A stretch of DNA of 64,000 nt, taken from a bacterium. Its GTDB lineage: Bacteria; Sysuimicrobiota; Sysuimicrobiia; Sysuimicrobiales; Segetimicrobiaceae. The notes beneath the pieces are model-generated. The model did no database searches and was not told the DNA's origin. It saw only the letters and a program-made list of their open reading frames with translations. Each line of letters starts with the position of its first letter. Position 1 is the first letter of the stretch. The stretch spans positions 1-64,000 of the forward strand of contig DASSJF010000033.1 in the NCBI GenBank assembly GCA_035691305.1. Direction: 5' to 3'. Both the position numbers and the translations under genes were made by a program. Below are positions 25,545-34,510 of this stretch, piece by piece.

Positions 25545-26555
25545 ATGCGCGCGATCGTGATCCGTGAGCACGGCGGACGCGATAGGCTTCAGCTCGAGCA
25601 GGCTGCGCCGGCGCCCGGCGCCGGGGTGGGCCAGGCGATCGTGCGCGTCCACGCCTGCGGACTCAACCATCTCGATATCTTCGTCCGGCGGGGCATGCCG
25701 GGCAAGCACACGCCGCTGCCGTTCACCTCCGGCGGCGACATCGCCGGCGTGGTGGAAGCGCTGGGCCCGGCGGCACCGGTCGAGTCTGCGGGCGCGGCGC
25801 CGGGCATCGTCGTCGGGCAGCGCGTCCTGGTCGATCCGGCGGTCCCGGGGGGCGCGATCGGTGAAGACGTCCCCGGCGGGCTCGCGGAGTACGCCCTCGT
25901 GCCCGCGGCGAACCTGATCCCGCTGCCCGACGGCCTTTCCTTCGACGAGGCGGCGGCGCTGCCGATCGCCTACGGCACCGCCTGGCGGATGATGCTCACA
26001 CGCGGCGCCGTGCGCGCCGGCGAGCGGATCCTGATCCTCGGCGCCGCGGGCGGCGTCGGCACGGCGTGCGTGCAGATCGCGAAGATGGCGGGCTGTACCG
26101 TGTACGCCGCGGCCTCCCGTGAAGACAAGCTGGGCACACTGCGCGATCTCGGCGCCGACCACCTGATCAACTACCGCGACGTGGAGTTCGACCGCGAGGT
26201 CTGGCGGCTCACGGAGAAGCGTGGCGTCGACGTCGTCGTCGACTACACCGGCCGGGAGACCTGGTCGAGGAGCCTGCGCGCGCTCCGCAAGGGCGGCCGG
26301 CTCCTCACCTGCGGCGCGACCACCGGTTTCGAGGCGGTCACCGACCTGCGCTACGTGTGGGTGAGAGAGCTCACGATTCTCGGCTCCGACGGCTGGACGC
26401 GCGAGGACCTTCTCGCGCTGCTCGCGGCGGTTCAGGCCGGGCGGATCCGGCCGGTGATCGGCCGCGTGCTGCCGCTCGCGCAGACCGCGGAAGGCGAGCG
26501 GCTGCTCGAAGACCGCGAGGTGATCGGGAAGGTGATCATCCATCCGCTCGAATAG
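25545..26555 (+). CDS. Zinc-type alcohol dehydrogenase / quinone oxidoreductase family
   Basis: A 336-residue MDR-superfamily oxidoreductase. It has the GroES-like N-terminal domain (VRVHACGLNHLDIFVRRGMP, PFTSGGDIAGVVEALG) and a Rossmann domain with ILGAAGGVGTACVQIAK (about residue 163). The structural-zinc cysteine cluster is absent and the catalytic zinc ligands are not clear, so it is closer to quinone oxidoreductase and crotonyl-CoA reductase relatives than to classical zinc ADH. A Shine-Dalgarno GGGAGGT lies 5 nt before the ATG. An acyl-CoA ligase gene follows, so its substrate may be an enoyl or carbonyl intermediate. Confidence 0.88.
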   Translation: MRAIVIREHGGRDRLQLEQAAPAPGAGVGQAIVRVHACGLNHLDIFVRRGMPGKHTPLPFTSGGDIAGVVEALGPAAPVESAGAAPGIVVGQRVLVDPAVPGGAIGEDVPGGLAEYALVPAANLIPLPDGLSFDEAAALPIAYGTAWRMMLTRGAVRAGERILILGAAGGVGTACVQIAKMAGCTVYAAASREDKLGTLRDLGADHLINYRDVEFDREVWRLTEKRGVDVVVDYTGRETWSRSLRALRKGGRLLTCGATTGFEAVTDLRYVWVRELTILGSDGWTREDLLALLAAVQAGRIRPVIGRVLPLAQTAEGERLLEDREVIGKVIIHPLE

Positions 26556-26613
26556 CGGCGCGGCGTCCCCGGCCGGCGCCGGAGGCCCCGGGACGGCCTC
26601 TCGTGGGCCCAAG

Positions 26614-28176
26614 ATGAATACGGCCTACCGGGGCAACTTTGGCGATCTGGCGCGCGTGCCGGTGCGGGTGTTCCCCGACCGCCCGGCCGTCATCCAGGGC
26701 GACGTCACGCTGACCTACCGGCAACTGGACACCCGCATGAACCGTGTCGCGGGAATGCTGCGCGGCCTCGACGTGCGGCCCGGGGCGCGCGTGGCGCTCC
26801 TGTTTCCGAACGAGTGGCCGTTTGTGGAAGCGATCTTCGGCGGCATGCGCGCCGGCGCGGTGCCCGTGCCGCTCAACATCCGGGCCGGCTATGACACGCT
26901 GCGGTACTGCGTCGAGCACTGCGACGCGGAAGTGCTCGTCGCGTCGGGGACGCTGCGAGATGTCGCGGCGCGCCTGCGCGCCGACGTGCCGCGCCTCCGT
27001 GCGCTCGTGTCGACCGGCGATCTGCCGGCGGGCGCGCTGTCGTACGACCGCCTGCTCGGGGACGCCCCGGAGACGGTCGAGAGCGCCGCGGCCGCGCCCG
27101 GCGACGTCTGCATGCAGCCGTACACCTCGGGCTCCACCGGCCGCCCGAAGGGCGTCTTGCTGACCCATGCCGGCCAGTTTTGGAACGGCGACATGGTGCG
27201 GCGCGTGATGATGCTCGACGAGAGCGACCGCGCGCTCGTGGCCGTGCCGCTCTACCACAAGAACGCGATGGCCGCGGCGGTGAAGCCGATCCTGATGGCG
27301 GGCGGGGCGCTCGTGATTCTCCCGGGCTTCGACCCGGCCGAGGTGATCAAGGCCATCGCGCGGTACCGGTGCACCTACATCACCGGCACCCCGGCGATGT
27401 TCCGGCTCGTTCTCAACCAGAAACGCCTGCTCGCGGAGTACGACGTGACGTCGCTGCGCTGGGCCGCGTGCGGCTCGGCGATGGTGCCGCCCGACCTGCT
27501 GCGGGAGTTCGAGGACACGTTCGGCGCGAGCATCAGCGAAGGCTACGGCCTCACCGAGGGCGGCCCCGTCGTCTTCGAAAGCCCGCGGTTCGGTCCGCGG
27601 AAGGTCGGCAGCTGCGGACTGCCGTTGCCCGGCTGCGAGGTCCGGGTCGTCGGCCGGGACGGGCGCGACGCGGGGGCGGGGCAGTCCGGTGAGCTCTGGG
27701 TCCGGAATCCCGGCCTCGCCCGCGGGTACTACAAGGCGCCGGATCTGACCTCGGCCAAATTCGATCCCGCGGGGTGGCTGCACACCGGCGACCTCGTCCG
27801 GTCCGACGAGCAGGGCTACTACTATATCCTCGGCCGCGTCGACGACATGATCAACGTCGGCGGCGAGAACGTCTATCCGAAGGAAGTCGAGGACCTGCTG
27901 CTGCTGCACCCGGCCGTCCGCGAGGCGTTCGTGGTGCCGGTGCCGCACGCCGTCAAGGGCGAAGCGCCCGTGGCGTTTGTGGTGCTGCACGAGGGGCGGT
28001 CCGCGACCGCGGGCGAGCTGAAGCAGTTCTTCCTGTCGCGGGGTCCGGCGTACGCGCATCCGCGTGAGGTGTTCTTCGTGCAGCAGGCGCCGCTCGGCAG
28101 CACCGGCAAAGTCGACCGGCTGGCGCTGCGGGCGCGCGCGGTCGAGGCGGTCGGGACGCTCAAGGGAGGGGTGTAG
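26614..28176 (+). CDS. AMP-forming acyl-CoA ligase
   Basis: A 520-residue ANL-superfamily enzyme that activates a carboxylic acid with ATP and CoA. The motifs are complete: P-loop-like YTSGSTGRPKGVLLTH (about residue 170), GYGLTEGGPVVFE (about 310), LHTGDLVRSDEQGYYYILGR (about 390), DMINVGGENVYPKEVEDLL and, near the C-terminus, the catalytic lysine of PLGSTGKVDRLAL. The acid cannot be inferred; medium-chain or aromatic acids are likely. Its stop overlaps the thioesterase start by one base, so the pair is coupled. Confidence 0.92.
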   Translation: MNTAYRGNFGDLARVPVRVFPDRPAVIQGDVTLTYRQLDTRMNRVAGMLRGLDVRPGARVALLFPNEWPFVEAIFGGMRAGAVPVPLNIRAGYDTLRYCVEHCDAEVLVASGTLRDVAARLRADVPRLRALVSTGDLPAGALSYDRLLGDAPETVESAAAAPGDVCMQPYTSGSTGRPKGVLLTHAGQFWNGDMVRRVMMLDESDRALVAVPLYHKNAMAAAVKPILMAGGALVILPGFDPAEVIKAIARYRCTYITGTPAMFRLVLNQKRLLAEYDVTSLRWAACGSAMVPPDLLREFEDTFGASISEGYGLTEGGPVVFESPRFGPRKVGSCGLPLPGCEVRVVGRDGRDAGAGQSGELWVRNPGLARGYYKAPDLTSAKFDPAGWLHTGDLVRSDEQGYYYILGRVDDMINVGGENVYPKEVEDLLLLHPAVREAFVVPVPHAVKGEAPVAFVVLHEGRSATAGELKQFFLSRGPAYAHPREVFFVQQAPLGSTGKVDRLALRARAVEAVGTLKGGV

Positions 28177-28583
28177 TGTCGATCTTTCCGCTCGCGACGC
28201 TTCCGGAGGTGCTGCGCCAGTCGCCGTACGCCCGGCTGCTGCGTCTGGAGATGGTCCGCGCCGCCGCCGACGGGGTGGTCGTCCGGATGCCGTTTCGGGG
28301 TGAGCTGATCGCCGGCGACGACGAGCTCGCGCAGTACGTGCACGGCGGGGCGATCGCATCCCTGATCGACATCGCGGGGACCTTCGCGATCATCGCCGCC
28401 GTCGGTCACGACGTCGTGACGGTCGACCTGCGGATCGATTACCTGCGCCCCGTGAAATCCGGCGATCTTCTGGCAAGTGCCAAGCCCGTTCGGGTCGGCC
28501 GATCGCTCGCGGTCGCGGACGTCGAAGTGACCGGTGCCGACGGCAAAGTGGCGGCCGTCGGGCGGGGCCTCTTCAAGCCGTAG
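28176..28583 (+). CDS. PaaI-type hotdog thioesterase
   Basis: A 135-residue single hotdog-fold protein. The segment YVHGGAIASLIDIAGTFAII (about residues 53-72) is the family active-site helix, followed by VTVDLRIDYLRPVKSGDLLA and VADVEVTGADGKVAAVGRGL. It would hydrolyse acyl-CoAs, for example releasing CoA when the upstream ligase product accumulates. The GTG start shares its first G with the ligase stop codon. It forms a tetramer in the cytoplasm in known relatives. Confidence 0.9.
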   Translation: MSIFPLATLPEVLRQSPYARLLRLEMVRAAADGVVVRMPFRGELIAGDDELAQYVHGGAIASLIDIAGTFAIIAAVGHDVVTVDLRIDYLRPVKSGDLLASAKPVRVGRSLAVADVEVTGADGKVAAVGRGLFKP

Positions 28584-28607
28584 CCGGATCGTACGCGGCG
28601 GCGCCCG

Positions 28608-29282
28608 CTAGACGACCGTCAGCGCGCCGCCGGGCGTGTCCAGTTCGACCGCGGCGACGCCGCTCGCGGCCGCGCGCTCGAACGCGACGTTGAGATCCTC
28701 GCCGAGCAGCTCCCGGAACCGCGCGCCCGCCGCGTCAGGATTGGGATCCCCGAGCCGTACGGTGCGGATACCGCGCGCCTTGGACGGGTGCTCGACCTTC
28801 GCTTCGGCCGGATGCTGTCCCGGCGGCACCTGCCATTCGATCACGAACGGCAGCACGCTCGGCTCGCCGGGCTCGACCAGCATCTGGCTCCGCCACCGCA
28901 GAGTGACCCCGTCGGGACGCTGACGCGCGCCGGCGACGGGCGGGGCGAGTTCCAGGCCCGCGCCGAGCAGATGCTCCCGCAGCGCGTCGAGGTTGTCGGT
29001 GCGCACCGCCCAGGTCGCGAACGTCCGGCCGTCCTCCACCGCGCGGGTGATCCGGCGGGTCATCCGAGACCGCTCGCCTTCCGCGTTATCGACGACCGCG
29101 ATCAGCTCGAGATACGTGGACCCGAGCGGGATGATCATGTTCGCGGTGCCGACGCCCGGGTGGCGCCCGCCCTCGAGCGCGCGCAGCCCGTACGTCGTCT
29201 CGAACCTTCGGGCGGCCTCGGTGAGGTCGCGGACGGCGACGAGAATATGGTCGGTGGATGCGCGCGGACGCGAGCGGGGCAT
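28608..29282 (-). CDS. VOC-superfamily glyoxalase-like protein
   Basis: A 224-residue protein of the glyoxalase-3-like VOC branch. It begins STDHILVAVRDLTEAARRFE, has the metal/beta-alpha strand LGSTYLELIAVVDN (about residue 55) and a second, degenerate half ending VAAVELDTPGGALTVV. The function is unknown; relatives are dioxygenase- or isomerase-like. I start it at ATG 29282, since the 15 residues before it are arginine-rich and unconserved-looking. It is transcribed against the neighbouring operons. Confidence 0.85.
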   Translation of the reverse strand: MPRSRPRASTDHILVAVRDLTEAARRFETTYGLRALEGGRHPGVGTANMIIPLGSTYLELIAVVDNAEGERSRMTRRITRAVEDGRTFATWAVRTDNLDALREHLLGAGLELAPPVAGARQRPDGVTLRWRSQMLVEPGEPSVLPFVIEWQVPPGQHPAEAKVEHPSKARGIRTVRLGDPNPDAAGARFRELLGEDLNVAFERAAASGVAAVELDTPGGALTVV

Positions 29283-29402
29283 GGCGACTCGCGTTCTCGC
29301 CGGGCGGACAGGAGTCCTCCGGCCCAAACTGAATCAGAGAGACGCCGCACATAGTTTGCAGATGCGGGCGGGTGCGCCCCGGCGGCGCAAAGGAGCGTGG
29401 GG

Positions 29403-30305
29403 ATGGCCACGATCGCGTTCTTCGGTGCGGGCATCATGGGTGAGCCGATGGTCGGTCACCTGCTCGCCGCTGGCCACCGGGTCGCCGTCGTCGCGCACCG
29501 CTCGCGCGGGCCGATCGACCGCGTCGTCGCGAAGGGCGCGGTCGAGGCGCCGAACGCCGCGGAGGCGATCGGGCGGTCGCAGATCATCATCACGATGCTG
29601 CCCACCGCGGACGACGTGGAGGCGCTGCTCTTCGGAAGCGCCGGCTCGCCGGGCGCCGGACACACCGTCATCGACATGGGGACGAGTTTCCCGCCGCACA
29701 CCCGGCGCATCGCGGCCCGCGTGACCGGGGCCGGCGGACGGTTTCTGGACGCACCGGTCACCGGCGGTCCGAAAGGCGCGCAGGACGGCACGTTGACGAT
29801 CATGGTCGGCGGCGACGCCGCGACGCTCGCCGACGTGCGCCCGGTCTTCGACGCGATGGGGTCCAACATCTATCATTTCGGGCCGGTCGGCGCGGGGCAC
29901 ACCGCGAAGCTCATTCAGAATATGATCGGCATCATCGCCAGCGCCGGCATCGCGGAGGGGTTCGCCTTCGCCGCCGCGGCCGGCCTCGACGTCGAGCAGT
30001 TCTTCACGATGCTGGCGTCCTCGACGTCGAACAGCCCGGCGCTCCAGGGGATGGTGCCGAAGGTGTTCGCCGGGGAGTTCGAGCGGGTCGGTTTCCGTCT
30101 CGATCTCGCCTACAAGGATATCCGCCAAGCGACGGCGCTGGCGCGCGAGATGACGGTGCCGCTCCCGGCCGCGAACGGCGCCGTCGAGCTGATGCAGCTC
30201 GCGCGGGCGTTTGGGTACGGCGCCCAGGACGCGACCGCGATGATCCGAGGTCTCGAATCGCTTCTGCGGCTCGAAGTTCGGCCGCGCAAGAAGTCCCAGC
30301 CATAG
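29403..30305 (+). CDS. 3-hydroxyisobutyrate dehydrogenase family NAD(P)-dependent oxidoreductase
   Basis: A 300-residue beta-hydroxyacid dehydrogenase. The Rossmann motif IAFFGAGIMGEPMVGHLLAA is at the N-terminus. The substrate segment FLDAPVTGGPKGAQDGTLTI is near residue 118. The catalytic lysine is in GAGHTAKLIQNMIG (about residue 170). It would oxidise a 3-hydroxyacid or tartronate-type substrate. ATG 29403 is 7 nt after AAAGGAG, which makes it better than GTG 29397. A binding-protein gene follows 14 nt after its stop, so it may belong to that transport operon. Confidence 0.92.
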   Translation: MATIAFFGAGIMGEPMVGHLLAAGHRVAVVAHRSRGPIDRVVAKGAVEAPNAAEAIGRSQIIITMLPTADDVEALLFGSAGSPGAGHTVIDMGTSFPPHTRRIAARVTGAGGRFLDAPVTGGPKGAQDGTLTIMVGGDAATLADVRPVFDAMGSNIYHFGPVGAGHTAKLIQNMIGIIASAGIAEGFAFAAAAGLDVEQFFTMLASSTSNSPALQGMVPKVFAGEFERVGFRLDLAYKDIRQATALAREMTVPLPAANGAVELMQLARAFGYGAQDATAMIRGLESLLRLEVRPRKKSQP

Positions 30306-30319
30306 GGAGGCGTCTTGGA

Positions 30320-31921
30320 ATGAGGATGCGGGCCGGTGCGATCGTACTGGCGGTACTGCTTGTGGCGGGCGTGGGCGGCGTGCCCGCGCGCGGTCAGGGA
30401 CCCGCCCAGGCAGTGGTGGCGATGTGGGGGCTCCCGATCCGCATCCTCGGCAGCAGCGAGGCGGTCACCGCCTACGTGAGTCTGCTCATCAACGATTCGC
30501 TGACGACCGTCGACGCGGCCGGCAACGTGGTGGGCCGGCTCGCCTCGAAATACCCCGTCTCGCCGGACGGGAAAACCTACCTCGTCACGCTGCGCGACGC
30601 CAAGTTTTCGGACGGTACGCCGATCACCGCGCAGGACGTCAAGTTCAGCTACGAGCTGTACCTGCATCCGAGGTACCCGACGACGCCGCCCGCGCTGCTC
30701 GAGATCGCGGGCGCGCCGGAGTACAAAGCCGGGAAGGGCGCGTCCGTGACCGGCATCACCGTCGTCAACCCGAAGACGGTCCGCTTTATTCTGAACCGGC
30801 CGTACCCGTTCTTCTACGAGCAGATCGGTAACGCCCCGATCCTCCCGGCCAAGGCGCTCGCCGGGTTGGACGTCGCGCGTCTGCAGGAGTCGCCGTTCAC
30901 CAGGAAGCCCATCGGGGCAGGGCCGTATCGTCTCACGGACTGGCGGGAGCGGGAGAGCATTACCTTCGATGCGTCGCCGAGCTACTACGGCGGTGCGCCG
31001 AGCCTGCCGCGCGTGATCCTGAAATTGATTCCCGAAGACGCCACCGTGCTCGCGGAGCTGCGCGCCGGCAACATCGACGCCGGCCGGATCCTGCCCGACG
31101 CGTACCGGAGCTTTCAGCGGGACCCGCAGGTCAACACCGTGCGCGTGCCGGGCGACACGTACTACTGGTTCGCGGAGAACGTCCGGATGCCGATGTTCCA
31201 GGACGTGCACGTGCGGCAGGCGATGGCGTTCGCGATCAACCGCCGGGAGATGCTGCGCGCGCTCTACCAGGGCCTCGGCTCGATCCCGCAGAGTCCGATC
31301 CATCCGAGCCTCTGGCAGTTCGACAAGACGATCAAGGGCTATACGTACGATCCGGCGAAGGCGAAGCAGCTGCTGGCGGAGGCGGGGTGGACCCCCGGCC
31401 CGGACGGCGTCCTCCAGAAAGGCGGCCAGCGGTTCAAGTTCAAGTACGGCTTCCTCGCCGGCAAGGAGTACCAGAACCAGGCGCTGCTGGTGCAGCAGTA
31501 CCTGCGCGCGATCGGAATGGACGTGGACGTGGAGGCGCACGAGCGGGGCGACTTCTTCGGCCGCTACTTCGCCCCGGGCGGCAGCATCGAAGTGGTCGGG
31601 ATCGCCTGGTTCAACCTGTTGTTCCCGCCGCAGAGCGAGCTCGAGGACAACTTCAAGAGCACGGGCAGCGTGTCGAAGCTGCTCGGGTACAGCAATCCGC
31701 AGCTCGACAAACTGCTCGACGACGCCATCCTGACACGCGACCGCGCCCGGCAGAGGGCGATCTACTCCCAGATTCAACAGATCATCATTCAGGATGCGCC
31801 GCGCGTCATGACCATCCGGCCGGACGTCATCTGGGGCGTGCGGAAGCGCTTTGCGCTGCCGGGCGGGATTGACTCGCTGCGCGCGTTCTTCGGCTCGGTG
31901 CCGCGCTGGGCGGTGCATTAG
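30320..31921 (+). CDS. ABC transporter substrate-binding protein, family 5 (first tandem copy)
   Basis: A 533-residue solute-binding protein with a Sec signal peptide (RAGAIVLAVLLVAGVGGVPA) and no lipobox cysteine. The family signatures are YPVSPDGKTYLVTLRDAKFS, DGTPITAQDVKFSYELYLHP and VRQAMAFAINRREMLRALYQ. GGGAGG lies 9 nt before the ATG. The next gene, 7 nt downstream, is a close paralogue of exactly the same length, so this is a tandem duplication. The two probably bind related ligands for the same permease pair (33557-35400). Confidence 0.93.
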   Translation: MRMRAGAIVLAVLLVAGVGGVPARGQGPAQAVVAMWGLPIRILGSSEAVTAYVSLLINDSLTTVDAAGNVVGRLASKYPVSPDGKTYLVTLRDAKFSDGTPITAQDVKFSYELYLHPRYPTTPPALLEIAGAPEYKAGKGASVTGITVVNPKTVRFILNRPYPFFYEQIGNAPILPAKALAGLDVARLQESPFTRKPIGAGPYRLTDWRERESITFDASPSYYGGAPSLPRVILKLIPEDATVLAELRAGNIDAGRILPDAYRSFQRDPQVNTVRVPGDTYYWFAENVRMPMFQDVHVRQAMAFAINRREMLRALYQGLGSIPQSPIHPSLWQFDKTIKGYTYDPAKAKQLLAEAGWTPGPDGVLQKGGQRFKFKYGFLAGKEYQNQALLVQQYLRAIGMDVDVEAHERGDFFGRYFAPGGSIEVVGIAWFNLLFPPQSELEDNFKSTGSVSKLLGYSNPQLDKLLDDAILTRDRARQRAIYSQIQQIIIQDAPRVMTIRPDVIWGVRKRFALPGGIDSLRAFFGSVPRWAVH

Positions 31922-31928
31922 GGGACCG

Positions 31929-33530
31929 ATGAAGACACGCACGGCCGCGGCGCTGCTCGTCCTCGGCCTGGCGGCGGGGTTGGCGGGCGCCCCCGCCCGC
32001 GGCGACGCGCCGGCCCAGGCCGTCGTCGCGATCTCCAACCTGCCGTCCCGTCTCCTCGGCGTCAGCCAGGCGGTCGCGGCGGAGGTCGGCCAGTTGATCA
32101 ATGACTCGCTGACGGCGGTGGATGCACGGGGCAACGTCGGCGGCCGGCTGGCGGCGCGGTATCCGGTCTCGCCCGACGGCAAGACGTATCTCGTCACGCT
32201 GCGGGATGCCCGGTTCCAGGACGGCACGCCGGTCACGGCGCAGGACGTCAAGTTCACGTACGAGCTGTACCTGCACCCGAAATATCCGACCACGCCGCCG
32301 GCGCTGCTCGAGATCGCGGGCGCCCAGGAGTACAAGGCGGCCAAGACGCCCCACGTGACCGGCATCACGGTCGTGAATCCGAAGACGGTCCGGTTCATCC
32401 TCAACCGGCCGTATCCGTTCTTCTACGAGCAGATCGGCACGGTAGCCATTCTTCCGGCCCACGCGCTCGCCGGGCTCGACGTGGACCGGATACAAGAAGC
32501 GCCGTTCACGCGCCGGCCGATCGGCGCCGGACCGTACAGGCTTACGGACTGGCGGGAGCGGGAGAGCATTACGTTCGAAGCGTTCCGGGATTATTGGGGC
32601 GGCGCGCCGACCCTGCCGAGGCTCGTGCTGAAAGCCGTTCCCGATGACGCCACCGTCGCCGCGGAGTTGCGCGCCGGCAACATCGACGCGGGGCGCGTCA
32701 TTCCCGAAGCCTACCGGACATTCCAGCGCGATCCGCGGATCACGGTCCTGCGCGTTCCCGGCGATACCTACTATTGGTTTGCGCCGAACTTCCGGGTGGC
32801 GATCTTCCAGGACGTGCGCGTCCGCCAGGCCATGGCGTACGCCATCAACCGTCCGGAGATGCTGCGCGCGCTGTACCAGGGGCTCGGTACCGTCGCGCAG
32901 AGCCCCATCCATCCGAGCCTCTGGCAGTACGACAAGAACATCAGGGGCTACTCGTACGATCCGGCCAGGGCGAAGCAGTTGCTGGCCGAGGCGGGCTGGA
33001 CTCCGGGATCGGACGGCATCCTCCAGAAGGGCGGGCAGCGCTTCGCCGTCAAGTACGGATTCCTTGCCGGCAGGGACTATCAAAATCAGGCGCTCTTGAT
33101 CCAGCAGTATCTGCGCGCGGTCGGCATCGACATCCAGGTTCAGGCGGTCGAGTTCGGCGACTTCTTCAGCCGCTACTACACGCCCGGCGGGAATTTCGAG
33201 CTGGCCGGGCTCGCGTGGTTCAACCTGCTCATCCCGGTGCAGGCCGAGCTGGACAATAACTTTCGGAGCAGCGGCATCGGCGCCCGGACCCTCGGATACA
33301 ACAACCCGGAGATGGACAAGCTGCTCGACGAGGCGATCCTGACCCGCGACCGCGCCCGGCAGCAGGCGGTCTACGCGGAGATTCAGCAGCTGGTCATCCG
33401 GGACGCGCCGCGCGTGCTCACCGTGCGCCCCGACGTTCTCTGGGGCATCCGCCGGCGTTTTGTGGTGCCGGCAGACATCGACTCGCTCAGCGCCTTCTTC
33501 AAATCGCTGCCCCGCTGGAAGGAGCGGTAG
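31929..33530 (+). CDS. ABC transporter substrate-binding protein, family 5 (second tandem copy)
   Basis: A 533-residue solute-binding protein, the duplicate of the preceding gene. The signal peptide (KTRTAAALLVLGLAAGLAGA) again has no lipobox. Long stretches are shared, for example RFILNRPYPFFYEQIG, IGAGPYRLTDWRERESITF and SPIHPSLWQ. Differences cluster in patches such as ENVRMPMFQ against PNFRVAIFQ, which could alter ligand choice. The start is ATG 31929; the frame open from 31851 belongs to the end of the first copy's region. The permease gene follows after 26 nt. Confidence 0.93.
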   Translation: MKTRTAAALLVLGLAAGLAGAPARGDAPAQAVVAISNLPSRLLGVSQAVAAEVGQLINDSLTAVDARGNVGGRLAARYPVSPDGKTYLVTLRDARFQDGTPVTAQDVKFTYELYLHPKYPTTPPALLEIAGAQEYKAAKTPHVTGITVVNPKTVRFILNRPYPFFYEQIGTVAILPAHALAGLDVDRIQEAPFTRRPIGAGPYRLTDWRERESITFEAFRDYWGGAPTLPRLVLKAVPDDATVAAELRAGNIDAGRVIPEAYRTFQRDPRITVLRVPGDTYYWFAPNFRVAIFQDVRVRQAMAYAINRPEMLRALYQGLGTVAQSPIHPSLWQYDKNIRGYSYDPARAKQLLAEAGWTPGSDGILQKGGQRFAVKYGFLAGRDYQNQALLIQQYLRAVGIDIQVQAVEFGDFFSRYYTPGGNFELAGLAWFNLLIPVQAELDNNFRSSGIGARTLGYNNPEMDKLLDEAILTRDRARQQAVYAEIQQLVIRDAPRVLTVRPDVLWGIRRRFVVPADIDSLSAFFKSLPRWKER

Positions 33531-33546
33531 GGGGCGCGTCCGCCCC
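33531..33546 (+). repeat. Short hairpin between binding-protein and permease genes
   Basis: GGGGCG pairs with CGCCCC around the loop CGTC, starting at the first base after the stop of the second binding-protein gene and ending 10 nt before the permease GTG. The stem is only 6 bp, so chance is possible in this GC-rich DNA. It may also hide the permease ribosome-binding region. Confidence 0.4.
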
Positions 33547-33556
33547 GCCGCGGTCC

Positions 33557-34510
33557 GTGGCCGGCTATCTCGTCCGCCGCCTCGTCGCGCTCGTTCCGCT
33601 GGTCTTCGGCATCACCGCGATCACCTTCGCCCTGCTGGTGCTGGCGCCCGGCGATCCGGTGCAGTTCTTGATTCCGCCGGAGCAGCGCGGCTCCGCCGAC
33701 ATCGCCCAGTTCCGCCACGAATTGGGTTTGGACCGGCCCCTGCCGGTGCAGTACGTGTCGATGATGGCCGACCTGTTCACCGGCCGGCTGCGCAGCTTCA
33801 GCGACCGGCGCCCCACCATGCGTCAGGTCGCCGACGCGCTGCCGACGACGCTCATCCTGACGCTCGCGTCGGTCGCGCTGACCGGGGCGCTCGCCCTGCC
33901 GATCGCGTTTCTGTCGGCGACCCGGCCCTACAGCGTGGTCGATCACGCGGCGACGCTGTTTTCGCTCCTCGGGATCTCGCTGCCGACGTTCTGGTTCGGG
34001 CTGGTGCTGATCTTCGTCTTCACCGAGCAGTTGGGTCTCCTGCCCGCGAGCGGGATCCGTCCGACCGGCACCGCCGGATACTCGCCGTTCGTCATCTGGC
34101 GTTTCCTGATCATGCCGACCGTCGTGCAGGCGCTCGGTATCCTGCCGGTCCTGGTCCGCTACGCGCGGTCGTCGCTGCTGGATTCCCTGAGTCAGGACTA
34201 CGTCAAGGTGGCGCGCAGCAAGGGCCTCGCGGAGCGGACCGTGCTCCTCAAGCACGTGGCCCGCAACTCGCTGCTGCCGGTCGTGACGATCACGGCGCTC
34301 CTGCTGCCGTTTCTCCTCAGCGGCTCGGTGATCGTGGAGTCGATCTTCGCCCTGCCGGGGCTCGGGCGGCTGGCGGTGGGCGCCGCGCTGTCGCGCGACT
34401 ACCCCACGGTGCTGACGACGACGGCGATCGCCGGGATGCTCGTGGTGCTCAGCAACCTGCTCGCGGACGTGGGATACCTGTACCTGGATCCGCGGATCCG
34501 GCACGGATGA
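33557..34510 (+). CDS. ABC transporter permease, DppB/OppB type
   Basis: A 317-residue inner-membrane permease. It starts AGYLVRRLVALVPLVFGIT and has six predicted membrane helices. The periplasmic segment holds FRHELGLDRPLPVQY. The EAA loop is near residue 213 (DYVKVARSKGLAERTVLLKH). The C-terminus YLYLDPRIRHG is complete. The start is GTG, with no strong Shine-Dalgarno. The stop overlaps the DppC start (ATGA). Confidence 0.93.
   Translation: MAGYLVRRLVALVPLVFGITAITFALLVLAPGDPVQFLIPPEQRGSADIAQFRHELGLDRPLPVQYVSMMADLFTGRLRSFSDRRPTMRQVADALPTTLILTLASVALTGALALPIAFLSATRPYSVVDHAATLFSLLGISLPTFWFGLVLIFVFTEQLGLLPASGIRPTGTAGYSPFVIWRFLIMPTVVQALGILPVLVRYARSSLLDSLSQDYVKVARSKGLAERTVLLKHVARNSLLPVVTITALLLPFLLSGSVIVESIFALPGLGRLAVGAALSRDYPTVLTTTAIAGMLVVLSNLLADVGYLYLDPRIRHG

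Noticed and set aside
30110-32404. A 764-codon open frame on the minus strand
   Set aside because: It is antisense to both tandem binding-protein genes, and no domain is seen.
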